A stretch of 64,000 nt of DNA from Streptomyces rhizoryzae (GTDB lineage Bacteria; Actinomycetota; Actinomycetes; Streptomycetales; Streptomycetaceae), in contig NZ_JALMUV010000037.1 in the NCBI RefSeq assembly GCF_023155275.1, positions 22,394 to 86,393 of the forward strand, read 5' to 3'. The notes under the pieces are model-generated. The model worked only from the letters and a program-made list of their open reading frames with translations, searched no databases and was not told the origin of the DNA. The translations under genes were made by a program, and so were the position numbers. Positions 1 to 8,731 of the stretch are shown here, in pieces (positions within the stretch are counted from its first letter, which is position 1; each line of letters starts with the position of its first letter).

Positions 1-311
1 AGGTCGGTGTCCTGGGCGTCGGGGACGTTGGGTACGTCGGGAAAATCGGCGTAGTAGGCGATCCAGCCGGGCCGTGACGACAGAACCAGGAGGCTGGCCT
101 CGACGGTGCGGCCGGCGACGGCCACGGTGAGGTGGGACGGGGTCCCCGTGCCACGGTACGTCCCGGCCCACAGGGTGCCGGTGTCGTCGTCGAAGGCGGT
201 GGCGGACAGGGGTGCGCCGACGGTCTCGGGGGCGGTCGTCCGCGGCCCGGTCGCGGTGCTGGGGGCCCGTGCGGTGCCGTCGTCGTGGCTGACCGTGAGG
301 CGGCCGTCCGT
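1..311 (-). CDS. C-terminal part of an unknown protein, cut by the left window edge and by the IS remnant
   Basis: The reverse strand stays open from the left edge to about 366 and reads as plausible protein up to about 311, with a stretch SRPGWIAYYADFPDVPN near the left edge and a Thr/Ala/Gly-rich, beta-like part before it. Upstream of about 311 the same bases match the sense strand of the transposase remnant, so the true N-terminus has probably been displaced or lost. No catalytic motif or signal is visible and I do not recognise the family. The end beyond the window is unknown. It may be an intact gene start by chance rather than a fragment. Confidence 0.4.
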
Positions 312-1202
312 GCTCAGTTCCTGTTCGTCCTCGCGCACCTGCGCTGCCGTGACACTCCCCCAGCCTCAGGCCGGGGGGCACCCCCAACGCCCGCACTCGC
401 GGCGGGCTTTCGCATCGGGATCGCGACGGTCTACCGCTACATCCGCGAGGCCGTCGACCTCCTAGCCCCGCTCGCTCCGACACTGCAGCAGGCCATGGAC
501 ACGGTCCGCGGCAAGGCGTACGTCATTCTCGACGGCACGCTCCTGCCCATCGACCGCATCGCCGCCGACCGTCCGTACTACTCGGGGAAGAAGAAGCACC
601 ACGGCATGAACGTGCAGGTCCTCGCCGACCCGGCCGGACGTCTGATCCGGGCATCGGACGCACTGCCCGGCGCGGTCCACGATCTGACCGCGGCCCGGAC
701 CCACGACATCCCGGCCACTCTGGCCGCCGACACCATCAAGTGCTGGGCGGACAAGGCGTACCAGGGTGCGAGTCCCACCATTCGCGTCCCGTTCCGGGAC
801 AAGGACCCGCGCGGCTGGCGCCGGCGTCACAACCGCGACCATGCCAAGATCCGCAGCCTCGGCGAACGCGCCATGGCGGTCCTCAAGGGCTGGCGGTTCC
901 TGCGCAAGCTCCGCTGTAGCACCACCCGCATCACCACCATCGTCCGAGCCGTCGTCGCCCTCGAACTCGCCAACTTATCAAGATGGAAACAGCTCGATGA
1001 CTCCGGAATCGGCCTCCGAACTGGTGCTATGCCAGACGCATACGCGCACCACATCTTTCCGATGACACCGTATGGGGTGTGTAGCGATCCGGAGGCGTCG
1101 ACGCCGACTCAAAGTCCCGGAGAAGTCCCAGGGGCGCCACCACCCCCCCTCCAACGCCGCATTTATGCTGGCCAGAAGGGGTGTGGCGGCAGTTTTCCGT
1201 AA
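309..1202 (+). pseudogene. Decayed IS5-type (DDE_Tnp_4) transposase
   Basis: The reading frame contains the conserved core of actinobacterial IS5-type DDE transposases: a recognition part (QFLFVLAHLRC, then LAAGFRIGIATVYRY), the first catalytic Asp in YVILDGTLLPIDR, PYYSGKKKHHGMNVQV, the second Asp in PGAVHDLTAARTH, ADKAYQG, and the C-terminal Glu region GERAMAVLKGWRFLRKLRC. Two things mark it as dead. The usual 40-45 N-terminal residues before QFLFVLAH are not recognisable, and about ten foreign residues (PPASGRGAPP and neighbours) interrupt the HTH between RDT and LAAGF. The frame continues past the usual C-terminus into about 65 unrelated residues. Clear terminal inverted repeats or a target duplication were not found. 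Confidence 0.8.
357..377. repeat. Small GC palindrome inserted inside the transposase frame
   Basis: The sequence CCCCC-A-GCCT-C-AGGC-C-GGGGG folds into a hairpin and is flanked by CACT and CACCCCCAA. It sits exactly where intact family members have a short YAQ-like linker and adds about ten codons without breaking the frame. GC palindromes with runs of C and G of this type are common in intergenic regions of Streptomyces; here one lies in a coding frame. Confidence 0.65.
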
Positions 1203-1207
1203 GGCTT

Positions 1208-2737
1208 TCAGATGTCCCGGAAGATCTCGATCTGGGCCCCGATCGAGTTGAGGCGGGCGGCGAGGTCCTCGTAGCCGCGGTTGATGACGTAGACGTTGCG
1301 GAGGACGGAGGTGCCCTCGGCGGCCATCATGGCGAGCAGGACGACGACGGCCGGGCGGAGGGCGGGCGGGCACATCATCTCGGCGGAGCGCCAGCGGGTG
1401 GGGCCGTCGACCAGGACGCGGTGCGGGTCCAGGAGTTTGACCTGGGCGCCCAGGCGGTTGAGGTCGGTGAGGTAGATGGCGCGGTTGTCGTAGACCCAGT
1501 CGTGGATGAGGGTCTGGCCCTGGGCGCTGGCGGCGATGGCCGCGAAGAAGGGGACGTTGTCGATGTTGAGGCCCGGGAAGGGCATCGGGTGGATCTTGTC
1601 GAGCGGGGCCTGGAGCTTGGAGGGGCGGACGGTCAGGTCGACGAGGCGGGTGCGGCCGTTGTCGGCGCGGTACTCCGTGCTGCGCTCGTGGTCCAGGCCC
1701 ATCTCCTCCAGGACGGCCAGCTCGATCTCCAGGAACTCCACCGGGACCCGGCGGATGGTGAGTTCGGACTCGGTGACGACGGCCGCCGCCAGCAGGCTCA
1801 TCGCCTCGACCGGGTCCTCGGACGGCGCGAAGTCCACGTCGCGGTCGATACGGGGCGTGCCGTGGACGGTGAGGGTGGTGGTGCCGATGCCGTCGACCCG
1901 GACACCCAGTTCCTCCAGGAAGAAGCAGAGGTCCTGGACCATGTAGTTGGAGGAGGCGTTGCGGATGACCGTGACGCCGTCGTGCCGGGCCGCGGCCAGC
2001 AGCGCATTCTCGGTGACGGTGTCGCCGCGTTCGGTCAGGACGATGGCGCGCTTGGGAGCGGCGCCGCGGTCCACCTCGGCGAGGTAGGTGCCGTCGGTCG
2101 CGGTGACCTCCAGGCCGAAGTGGCGCAGCGCGGTCAGGTGCGGGGTGACGGTCCGGGTGCCCAGGTCGCAGCCGCCGGCGTAGGGCAGCTTGAAGTGGTC
2201 CGTGCGGTGCAGCAGCGGGCCGAGGAACATGATGACGCTGCGGGTGCGCCGCGCGGCCTCCATGTCCATGGCGTCCAGGTCGAGTTGGGCCGGCGGCACG
2301 ATCTCCAGGTCGTTGCCGTCGTTGATCCAGCGGGTGCGGACGCCGATGCTGCCCAGCACCTCCAGGATGCGGTACACCTCCTCAATGCGGGCCACCCGGC
2401 GCAGAGTTGTCCGGCCCGCGTTGAGCAGCGTCGCGCAGAGCAGCGCGACGCAGGCGTTCTTGCTCGTCTTGACGTCGATGCTGCCGGACAGCCGGCGCCC
2501 GCCGACCACCCGCAGATGCATCGGTCCGGCGTATCCGAGCGAGACGATTTCACTGTCCAGGGCTTCGCCGATGCGGGCGATCATCTCAAGGCTGATGTTC
2601 TGGTTCCCGCGTTCGATGCGGTTGACCGCACTCTGGCTGGTGCCGAGCGCCTCGGCGAGCTGCGCCTGTGTCCAGCCACGGTGTTGCCGGGCGTCACGGA
2701 TGAGCTTGCCGATGCGTACGAGGTAGTCGTCTGCCAT
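1208..2737 (-). CDS. murA: HTH-domain UDP-N-acetylglucosamine 1-carboxyvinyltransferase (MurA type)
   Basis: Cytoplasmic enzyme of the first committed step of peptidoglycan precursor synthesis: enolpyruvyl transfer from PEP to UDP-GlcNAc. At 509 aa it is about 90 residues longer than ordinary MurA. Residues 7-62 are an XRE-type helix-turn-helix (WTQAQLAEALGTSQSAVNRI), and the EPT fold follows from about 72. The UDP-GlcNAc/PEP-binding Lys-Asn is K93-N94 (TSKNAC) and the catalytic Cys is C190 in AGGCDLGTR, so the enzyme part looks active. The ATG at 2737 is chosen because the HTH starts directly after it and a palindrome lies just upstream (2749-2764). Divergent from the DUF1648 gene. The fusion could let precursor-pool state influence transcription; that is inference. 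Confidence 0.95.
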   Translation of the reverse strand: MADDYLVRIGKLIRDARQHRGWTQAQLAEALGTSQSAVNRIERGNQNISLEMIARIGEALDSEIVSLGYAGPMHLRVVGGRRLSGSIDVKTSKNACVALLCATLLNAGRTTLRRVARIEEVYRILEVLGSIGVRTRWINDGNDLEIVPPAQLDLDAMDMEAARRTRSVIMFLGPLLHRTDHFKLPYAGGCDLGTRTVTPHLTALRHFGLEVTATDGTYLAEVDRGAAPKRAIVLTERGDTVTENALLAAARHDGVTVIRNASSNYMVQDLCFFLEELGVRVDGIGTTTLTVHGTPRIDRDVDFAPSEDPVEAMSLLAAAVVTESELTIRRVPVEFLEIELAVLEEMGLDHERSTEYRADNGRTRLVDLTVRPSKLQAPLDKIHPMPFPGLNIDNVPFFAAIAASAQGQTLIHDWVYDNRAIYLTDLNRLGAQVKLLDPHRVLVDGPTRWRSAEMMCPPALRPAVVVLLAMMAAEGTSVLRNVYVINRGYEDLAARLNSIGAQIEIFRDI

Positions 2738-2748
2738 GGGGTGACCGT

Positions 2749-2764
2749 ATCTCAGATATGAGAT
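2749..2764. promoter_or_regulatory. Palindrome ATCTCA-GATA-TGAGAT upstream of murA, candidate autoregulatory operator
   Basis: A perfect 6+6 inverted repeat with a 4-bp spacer, centred about 20 bp upstream of the murA start and inside the 91-bp gap shared with the divergent DUF1648 gene. Its position would cover a promoter or the transcript start. The XRE domain of the adjacent MurA is the obvious candidate ligand. The same ATCTC-N6-GAGAT pattern recurs upstream of acnA at 4658-4673. Confidence 0.6.
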
Positions 2765-2792
2765 GGATGTGGTGTCGGGGGGAGGTGCCTTG

Positions 2793-2817
2793 GTTGTTCT
2801 ACTACTATGCGAACAAC
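2793..2817 (+). promoter_or_regulatory. Inverted repeat GTTGTTC-N11-GAACAAC over a -10-like box, candidate GntR operator
   Basis: A perfect 7-bp inverted repeat encloses TACTAT (2803-2808), which resembles a -10 element. It ends just before the Shine-Dalgarno GGAGG and the ATG at 2829. The second gene of the operon encodes a short GntR protein, so autorepression through this site is likely. Confidence 0.6.
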
Positions 2818-2828
2818 TGGAGGTTGCC

Positions 2829-3824
2829 ATGGTTGCCGTGAAGCGTTCCCCGTCGTCCGCCGCGCCCGCGCCCGCCCGTCCGCGGAGCTGGCTGGCCGCC
2901 TTACCGTTCCTCGTCGTCACCGTGCTCCTCGGTGGTCTCTACGCCACGGCCGCCGGCCGGCTGCCGGAGCGGCTGGCCACCCACTTCGGCACGGACGGCC
3001 GGCCCGACGGCTACTCCTCGGCGCCGGGCTTCCTGCTGGGGTGCCTGGCGGTCCTGCTCGTCCTCGGCGTCGGCCTGAGCGTGCTGGTCCGGCTCCCGAT
3101 GGCTCCGCCGAACGGGCGCCTGCTGGTCGCGACGGCCTATTTCACCGCCCCGGTGCTCGGGTACCCGGCGGCGCTGGTCCTACTCGGGAACGCCGGCGCC
3201 GCCGGCCCGGACGCGGTCCGGCTGCCCGGCTGGCAGGTGGCCGCGGTGCTGGCGGGCGGCCTCGCGTGCGGTGCGCTGGGCTGGCTGCTGGCCGGTGCCG
3301 ACCCGGAGTGGCGCCCCGCGGAGCCCGGCCGGGCCGGCCGGCTCGACCTGCCCGCGGGCGTCCGGGCCGGCTGGACCCGGACCGTCAGCTCGCTCCCGCT
3401 GGCCGCACTGGCCGCGGTGACGGTGGGCGGCGGCGTCGTCCTCGGCGCGCTCGCCGGCTGGGGCGGCGGCGCGGTGCTGGTCCTCGGCGGTGTCCTGGTC
3501 GCCGTCCACTGCTCCGTCCGGGTGACCGCCGACCGGCGCGGACTGACCCTCACCCCGGCGCTGCTGCCCGTCCCGCTGCGCCGGATACCGCTGGAGAAGG
3601 TCGCGGAGGCGTCCAGCCGCCGGATCGCGGCGCTCGCCGAGTACGGTGGCTGGGGCTACCGCATCCGGTCCGGCGGCAGCGGGCTGCTGCTCCGGTCGGG
3701 CGAGGGGCTGGTGCTGCGGCTCACCAGCGGCCGGGAGTTCGTGGTGACGGTCGACGACTCCGCCACCGCCGCCGCGCTGCTCAACACCTATCTGGACCGC
3801 CGGCGGTCCGGGGAAGGGGGCTGA
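2829..3824 (+). CDS. DUF1648 domain integral membrane protein
   Basis: A 331-aa membrane protein. After a short Pro/Ala-rich N-terminus there is a transmembrane segment (about residues 22-42), then the DUF1648 signature (RLPERLATHFGTDGRPDGY). Further hydrophobic segments follow at about 60-80, 95-115, 130-150 and 185-230. The C-terminus is a soluble domain (about 235-325) that looks PH-like. GGAGG precedes the ATG at a good distance. Residue 25 is encoded by TTA (2901-2903), the rare Leu codon read only by the bldA tRNA in Streptomyces. One base separates its stop from the start of the GntR gene, so the two are translationally coupled. DUF1648 proteins paired with short GntR regulators resemble membrane-stress modules; the exact role is unknown. 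Confidence 0.85.
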   Translation: MVAVKRSPSSAAPAPARPRSWLAALPFLVVTVLLGGLYATAAGRLPERLATHFGTDGRPDGYSSAPGFLLGCLAVLLVLGVGLSVLVRLPMAPPNGRLLVATAYFTAPVLGYPAALVLLGNAGAAGPDAVRLPGWQVAAVLAGGLACGALGWLLAGADPEWRPAEPGRAGRLDLPAGVRAGWTRTVSSLPLAALAAVTVGGGVVLGALAGWGGGAVLVLGGVLVAVHCSVRVTADRRGLTLTPALLPVPLRRIPLEKVAEASSRRIAALAEYGGWGYRIRSGGSGLLLRSGEGLVLRLTSGREFVVTVDDSATAAALLNTYLDRRRSGEGG

Positions 3825-3825
3825 C

Positions 3826-4185
3826 ATGCTCTTCCGCGTCGATCCCGGCTCGGCCGTCCCGCTCGGCGACCAGATCGCCGCCTCGGTGCGCGGCGCCATC
3901 GCCGACGGCTCGGTACGGGCCGGTGAACGCCTGCCCGCCGCCCGGGCCCTGGCCGCCTCGCTCGGCGTCAACGTCCACACCGTGCTGCGCGGTTACGGGC
4001 GGCTCAAGGAGGAGGGGCTGATCGAACTCCGGCGCGGCCGCGGCGCGGTGGTCACCGGAGCCGCCGCCCCGGGCCGCGCCCGCCTCGGCGAGGCCGCCCA
4101 GCGCCTGATCGCCGAGGCCCGCGACCTCGGCATGTCCGACGAGGAGATCGTGCGGGTGGTGCGGCTCGGCCTGGAGGGCGGGTGA
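3826..4185 (+). CDS. Short GntR-family (YtrA-like) transcriptional regulator
   Basis: 119 aa. A winged HTH of the GntR type covers residues 10-75 (QIAASVRGAIADGSVRAGERLP, then AASLGVNVHTVLRGYGRL and EEGLIELRRGRG). Only a short helical tail of about 45 residues follows, with no effector-binding FCD, UTRA or aminotransferase domain; this is the YtrA layout, where the tail is thought to dimerise. It is cotranscribed with the DUF1648 membrane protein, and the palindrome at 2793-2817 is the probable operator. The stop codon lies in the first copy of a short tandem repeat. Confidence 0.9.
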   Translation: MLFRVDPGSAVPLGDQIAASVRGAIADGSVRAGERLPAARALAASLGVNVHTVLRGYGRLKEEGLIELRRGRGAVVTGAAAPGRARLGEAAQRLIAEARDLGMSDEEIVRVVRLGLEGG

Positions 4186-4231
4186 CCGCCAAGGGACGGG
4201 CGGGTGACCGCCAACGGGCGGTGACCGCCAA
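4182..4231. repeat. Three imperfect copies of GTGACCGCCAA spanning the GntR stop codon
   Basis: Core copies lie at 4182-4192, 4204-4214 and 4221-4231, separated by GC-rich spacers. The first contains the TGA stop of the GntR gene, so each copy also carries a stop. This looks like local slippage duplication. Confidence 0.7.
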
Positions 4232-4656
4232 CGGGCGGGCGGGGCAGGGGCGTTGGGCGGTCGGCGGTGGGCCGGGGCGGGGCCGGCCGCCGGGCGGTGA
4301 GCCGGCCGCTCCGGCCGCACCCCTCCGGTCACCGGGCTTCTCCCGGTCGGGTGTGGCCCGCGACGGCAGGGCCGCTTCCCCGCGCGCCGCGGGCCCCCGC
4401 GACCCGGCCGGGTGCCGTACGGGCCGCGTGAGCCGTGCGGCACCCCGTGCCGCCAGGTGTCGTACGGGCCCGGTGTGCGTACGGCCCCGGTGCCGCCATG
4501 TCGTACGGGCCCGGTGTGCCTGCGGCCCCGGTGCCGCGCGGCGCCGCAGGGGCGGGCGGTGTGGTCCGGCGGGCTCCGGGTGGACCCGGGGCCTTCGCCG
4601 GGGCGGTACGGGACGGGCCGTCAGGGCATGACCAGGCAGCGGCGATGTACTAGAGT
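4232..4656. other. Non-coding GC-rich stretch with a duplicated 41-bp segment
   Basis: No convincing gene: frames here are Arg/Pro/Gly-rich with no RBS or family resemblance. Two near-identical copies of about 41 bp (4449-4490 and 4491-4530) share TCGTACGGGCCCGGTGTGC. The rest is GC-rich with short repeats of CCGTACGG and GCCCCGGTGCCG. Confidence 0.6.
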
Positions 4657-4674
4657 TATCTCGACATCGAGATA
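4657..4674. promoter_or_regulatory. Palindrome TATCTCGA-CA-TCGAGATA upstream of acnA
   Basis: A perfect 8+8 inverted repeat with a 2-bp spacer, about 160 bp upstream of the aconitase start in locally AT-richer sequence typical of a promoter. Its core ATCTC-N6-GAGAT has the same arms and spacing as the palindrome upstream of murA (2749-2764). It is a likely site for a dimeric HTH regulator. Confidence 0.6.
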
Positions 4675-4705
4675 TCTGCCGGGAGGCGTACCGCTGCCGC
4701 GTCAG

Positions 4706-4724
4706 TAAGGGTTACCTAACTTAG
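4706..4724. promoter_or_regulatory. Candidate iron box (DmdR/IdeR type) upstream of acnA
   Basis: TAAGGGTTACCTAACTTAG agrees with the 19-bp DtxR/IdeR/DmdR consensus (TWAGGTTAGSCTAACCTWA) at 12-13 positions, mainly in the outer TAAGG and the right half CTAAC. Aconitase needs a 4Fe-4S cluster, so iron-linked control is sensible. The match is partial and this is only a candidate. Confidence 0.3.
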
Positions 4725-4831
4725 GGGAGCCTGAGCGGATCGGCAACGACCCTGTGGCGACACCGCGCGACGGCAGTCGCATAGTGTGCGCAGCGCTGAG
4801 GTACGCGCGAAACATGAAGGAGAAGACTGTC

Positions 4832-7546
<2,715 letters not shown>

Positions 7547-7563
7547 GCGGCAGGGAAAGCGGA

Positions 7564-7598
7564 GAGGGCCGCACCCCCGGGAAGGGGGTGCGGCCCTC
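7564..7598. terminator. Bidirectional terminator hairpin between acnA and the FG-GAP gene
   Basis: A perfect 15-bp GC-rich stem (GAGGGCCGCACCCCC and its complement) closes a 5-nt loop GGGAA, 18 bp after the acnA stop and before the convergent stop at 7658. Confidence 0.85.
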
Positions 7599-7657
7599 GT
7601 GCTGCCGGTGCCGGATCCGGGGCCCGGCCGGCGGAACCGGCCGGGCCCCGGCCCCGG

Positions 7658-8617
7658 TCAGGAGAACAGCTTGGTGTAGATGTTCCAGCCGGTGCCGATC
7701 TGCACGCGCGCCTTGTAGGGGCTCGCGGCGTTGCCGGTGCCGTAGTAGGCGAACAGGCGGCCGGAGGTGTCGCGGGCGATGAAGTCCGTCTTGCCGTCCA
7801 GGTCCAGGTCGCCGGTGGAGAGCAGGGCGTTGTAGCCGCCCCAGCCGGTGCCGATCTTCTGGCGGGCCGCGAAGGGCGCGGTCCGGTCGCCGGTGCCCTT
7901 GTAGAGGTACAGGTCACCGGTGGACTTCTCGCGGGCGATGATGTCGGCCTTGCCGTCGCCCGTCAGGTCGCCCTTGCCGGCGATCTGGTCGTAGATCTGC
8001 CAGCCGGCGCCCACCTTGGTGCGGGTGGTGACCGTGCCGTCGGGGTAGCCGAGGTACAGCCAGAGCACGCCGCTGCGGTCGCGGGCGAGGATGTCGTACT
8101 GCTGCGCGCCGCCGAGGTTGCCGGGGGCGAGCACCTTGTCGTAGATGTTCCAGCCGCCACCGACCTGGGTGACGTCGGTGGAGTCGTCGGCGCTGTAGAC
8201 GAGGTTGCCGTTGGGGTCCCAGAGCCAGACCCCGTCGCTGTAGCCGTCGCCGTTGCTGTCCACGGCCTGCTGGTTGGCGCGGACCGCGCCGAGGTCGTCG
8301 AGCTTCTCGCGGGCGGTGAGCCCGCCGTTGCCGTCGGGACCGTAGTAGTACGTCCCGCCGGAGGAGTCCACGCCGAAGAGCGGGAAGACCGGGTTGGCCG
8401 CGTCGGTGCCGGCGGCACCGGTGGTGGCGCCGGTGATGGCCTTCGGGGCCTTGGCCGGGGCCTTGGGGGCCGCCTGGACGGCGTTCCGGGCGGCCGCGCC
8501 CGGGGAGTCCGCCGCGTACGAGGTGCCGGCGGCGGTGCCGGCGAGTGCGACGGCGATGGCCGCGGTGGCGAGGCGGGACAGAACGCGTCCGCGCGTGCGG
8601 CCGGAGAGTATTGCCAC
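7658..8617 (-). CDS. Secreted FG-GAP/VCBS repeat protein
   Basis: 319 aa. A signal peptide covers about residues 1-35 (RRVLSRLATAAIAVALAG type, ending SYAADS). A Pro/Ala/Lys linker leads to a beta-propeller-like array of FG-GAP repeats with Ca-binding loops: DSNGDGYSDGVWL, GNLGGAQQYDILARD, GDLTGDGKADIIARE, GDLDLDGKTDFIARD, each followed by GxGWxxYxx. Start is GTG at 8617, with GGAGAA eight bases upstream. No catalytic domain is visible. Such stand-alone proteins are common secreted Streptomyces products of unknown ligand. It lies next to a secreted GH92 enzyme in the same orientation, so a carbohydrate-related role is possible but unproven. Confidence 0.85.
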   Translation of the reverse strand: MAILSGRTRGRVLSRLATAAIAVALAGTAAGTSYAADSPGAAARNAVQAAPKAPAKAPKAITGATTGAAGTDAANPVFPLFGVDSSGGTYYYGPDGNGGLTAREKLDDLGAVRANQQAVDSNGDGYSDGVWLWDPNGNLVYSADDSTDVTQVGGGWNIYDKVLAPGNLGGAQQYDILARDRSGVLWLYLGYPDGTVTTRTKVGAGWQIYDQIAGKGDLTGDGKADIIAREKSTGDLYLYKGTGDRTAPFAARQKIGTGWGGYNALLSTGDLDLDGKTDFIARDTSGRLFAYYGTGNAASPYKARVQIGTGWNIYTKLFS

Positions 8618-8731
8618 GTAGTTCTCCGAGTGGTGTCGAGATGGGAACCGGTAGCGCGACGGCGCGCCCCGGTGGGGCGCGCCGCGGTACTCCGGAGGTC
8701 AGGATCCTGTCACGACTTCTTCACCTGTCAA

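Noticed and set aside
1181..2761. Long forward open frame opposite murA
   Set aside because: Antisense shadow with no family resemblance; the murA frame has all catalytic motifs.
4182..4708. Overlapping forward frames in the gap before aconitase
   Set aside because: Low-complexity Arg/Pro/Gly composition created by direct repeats, no RBS, no conserved features.
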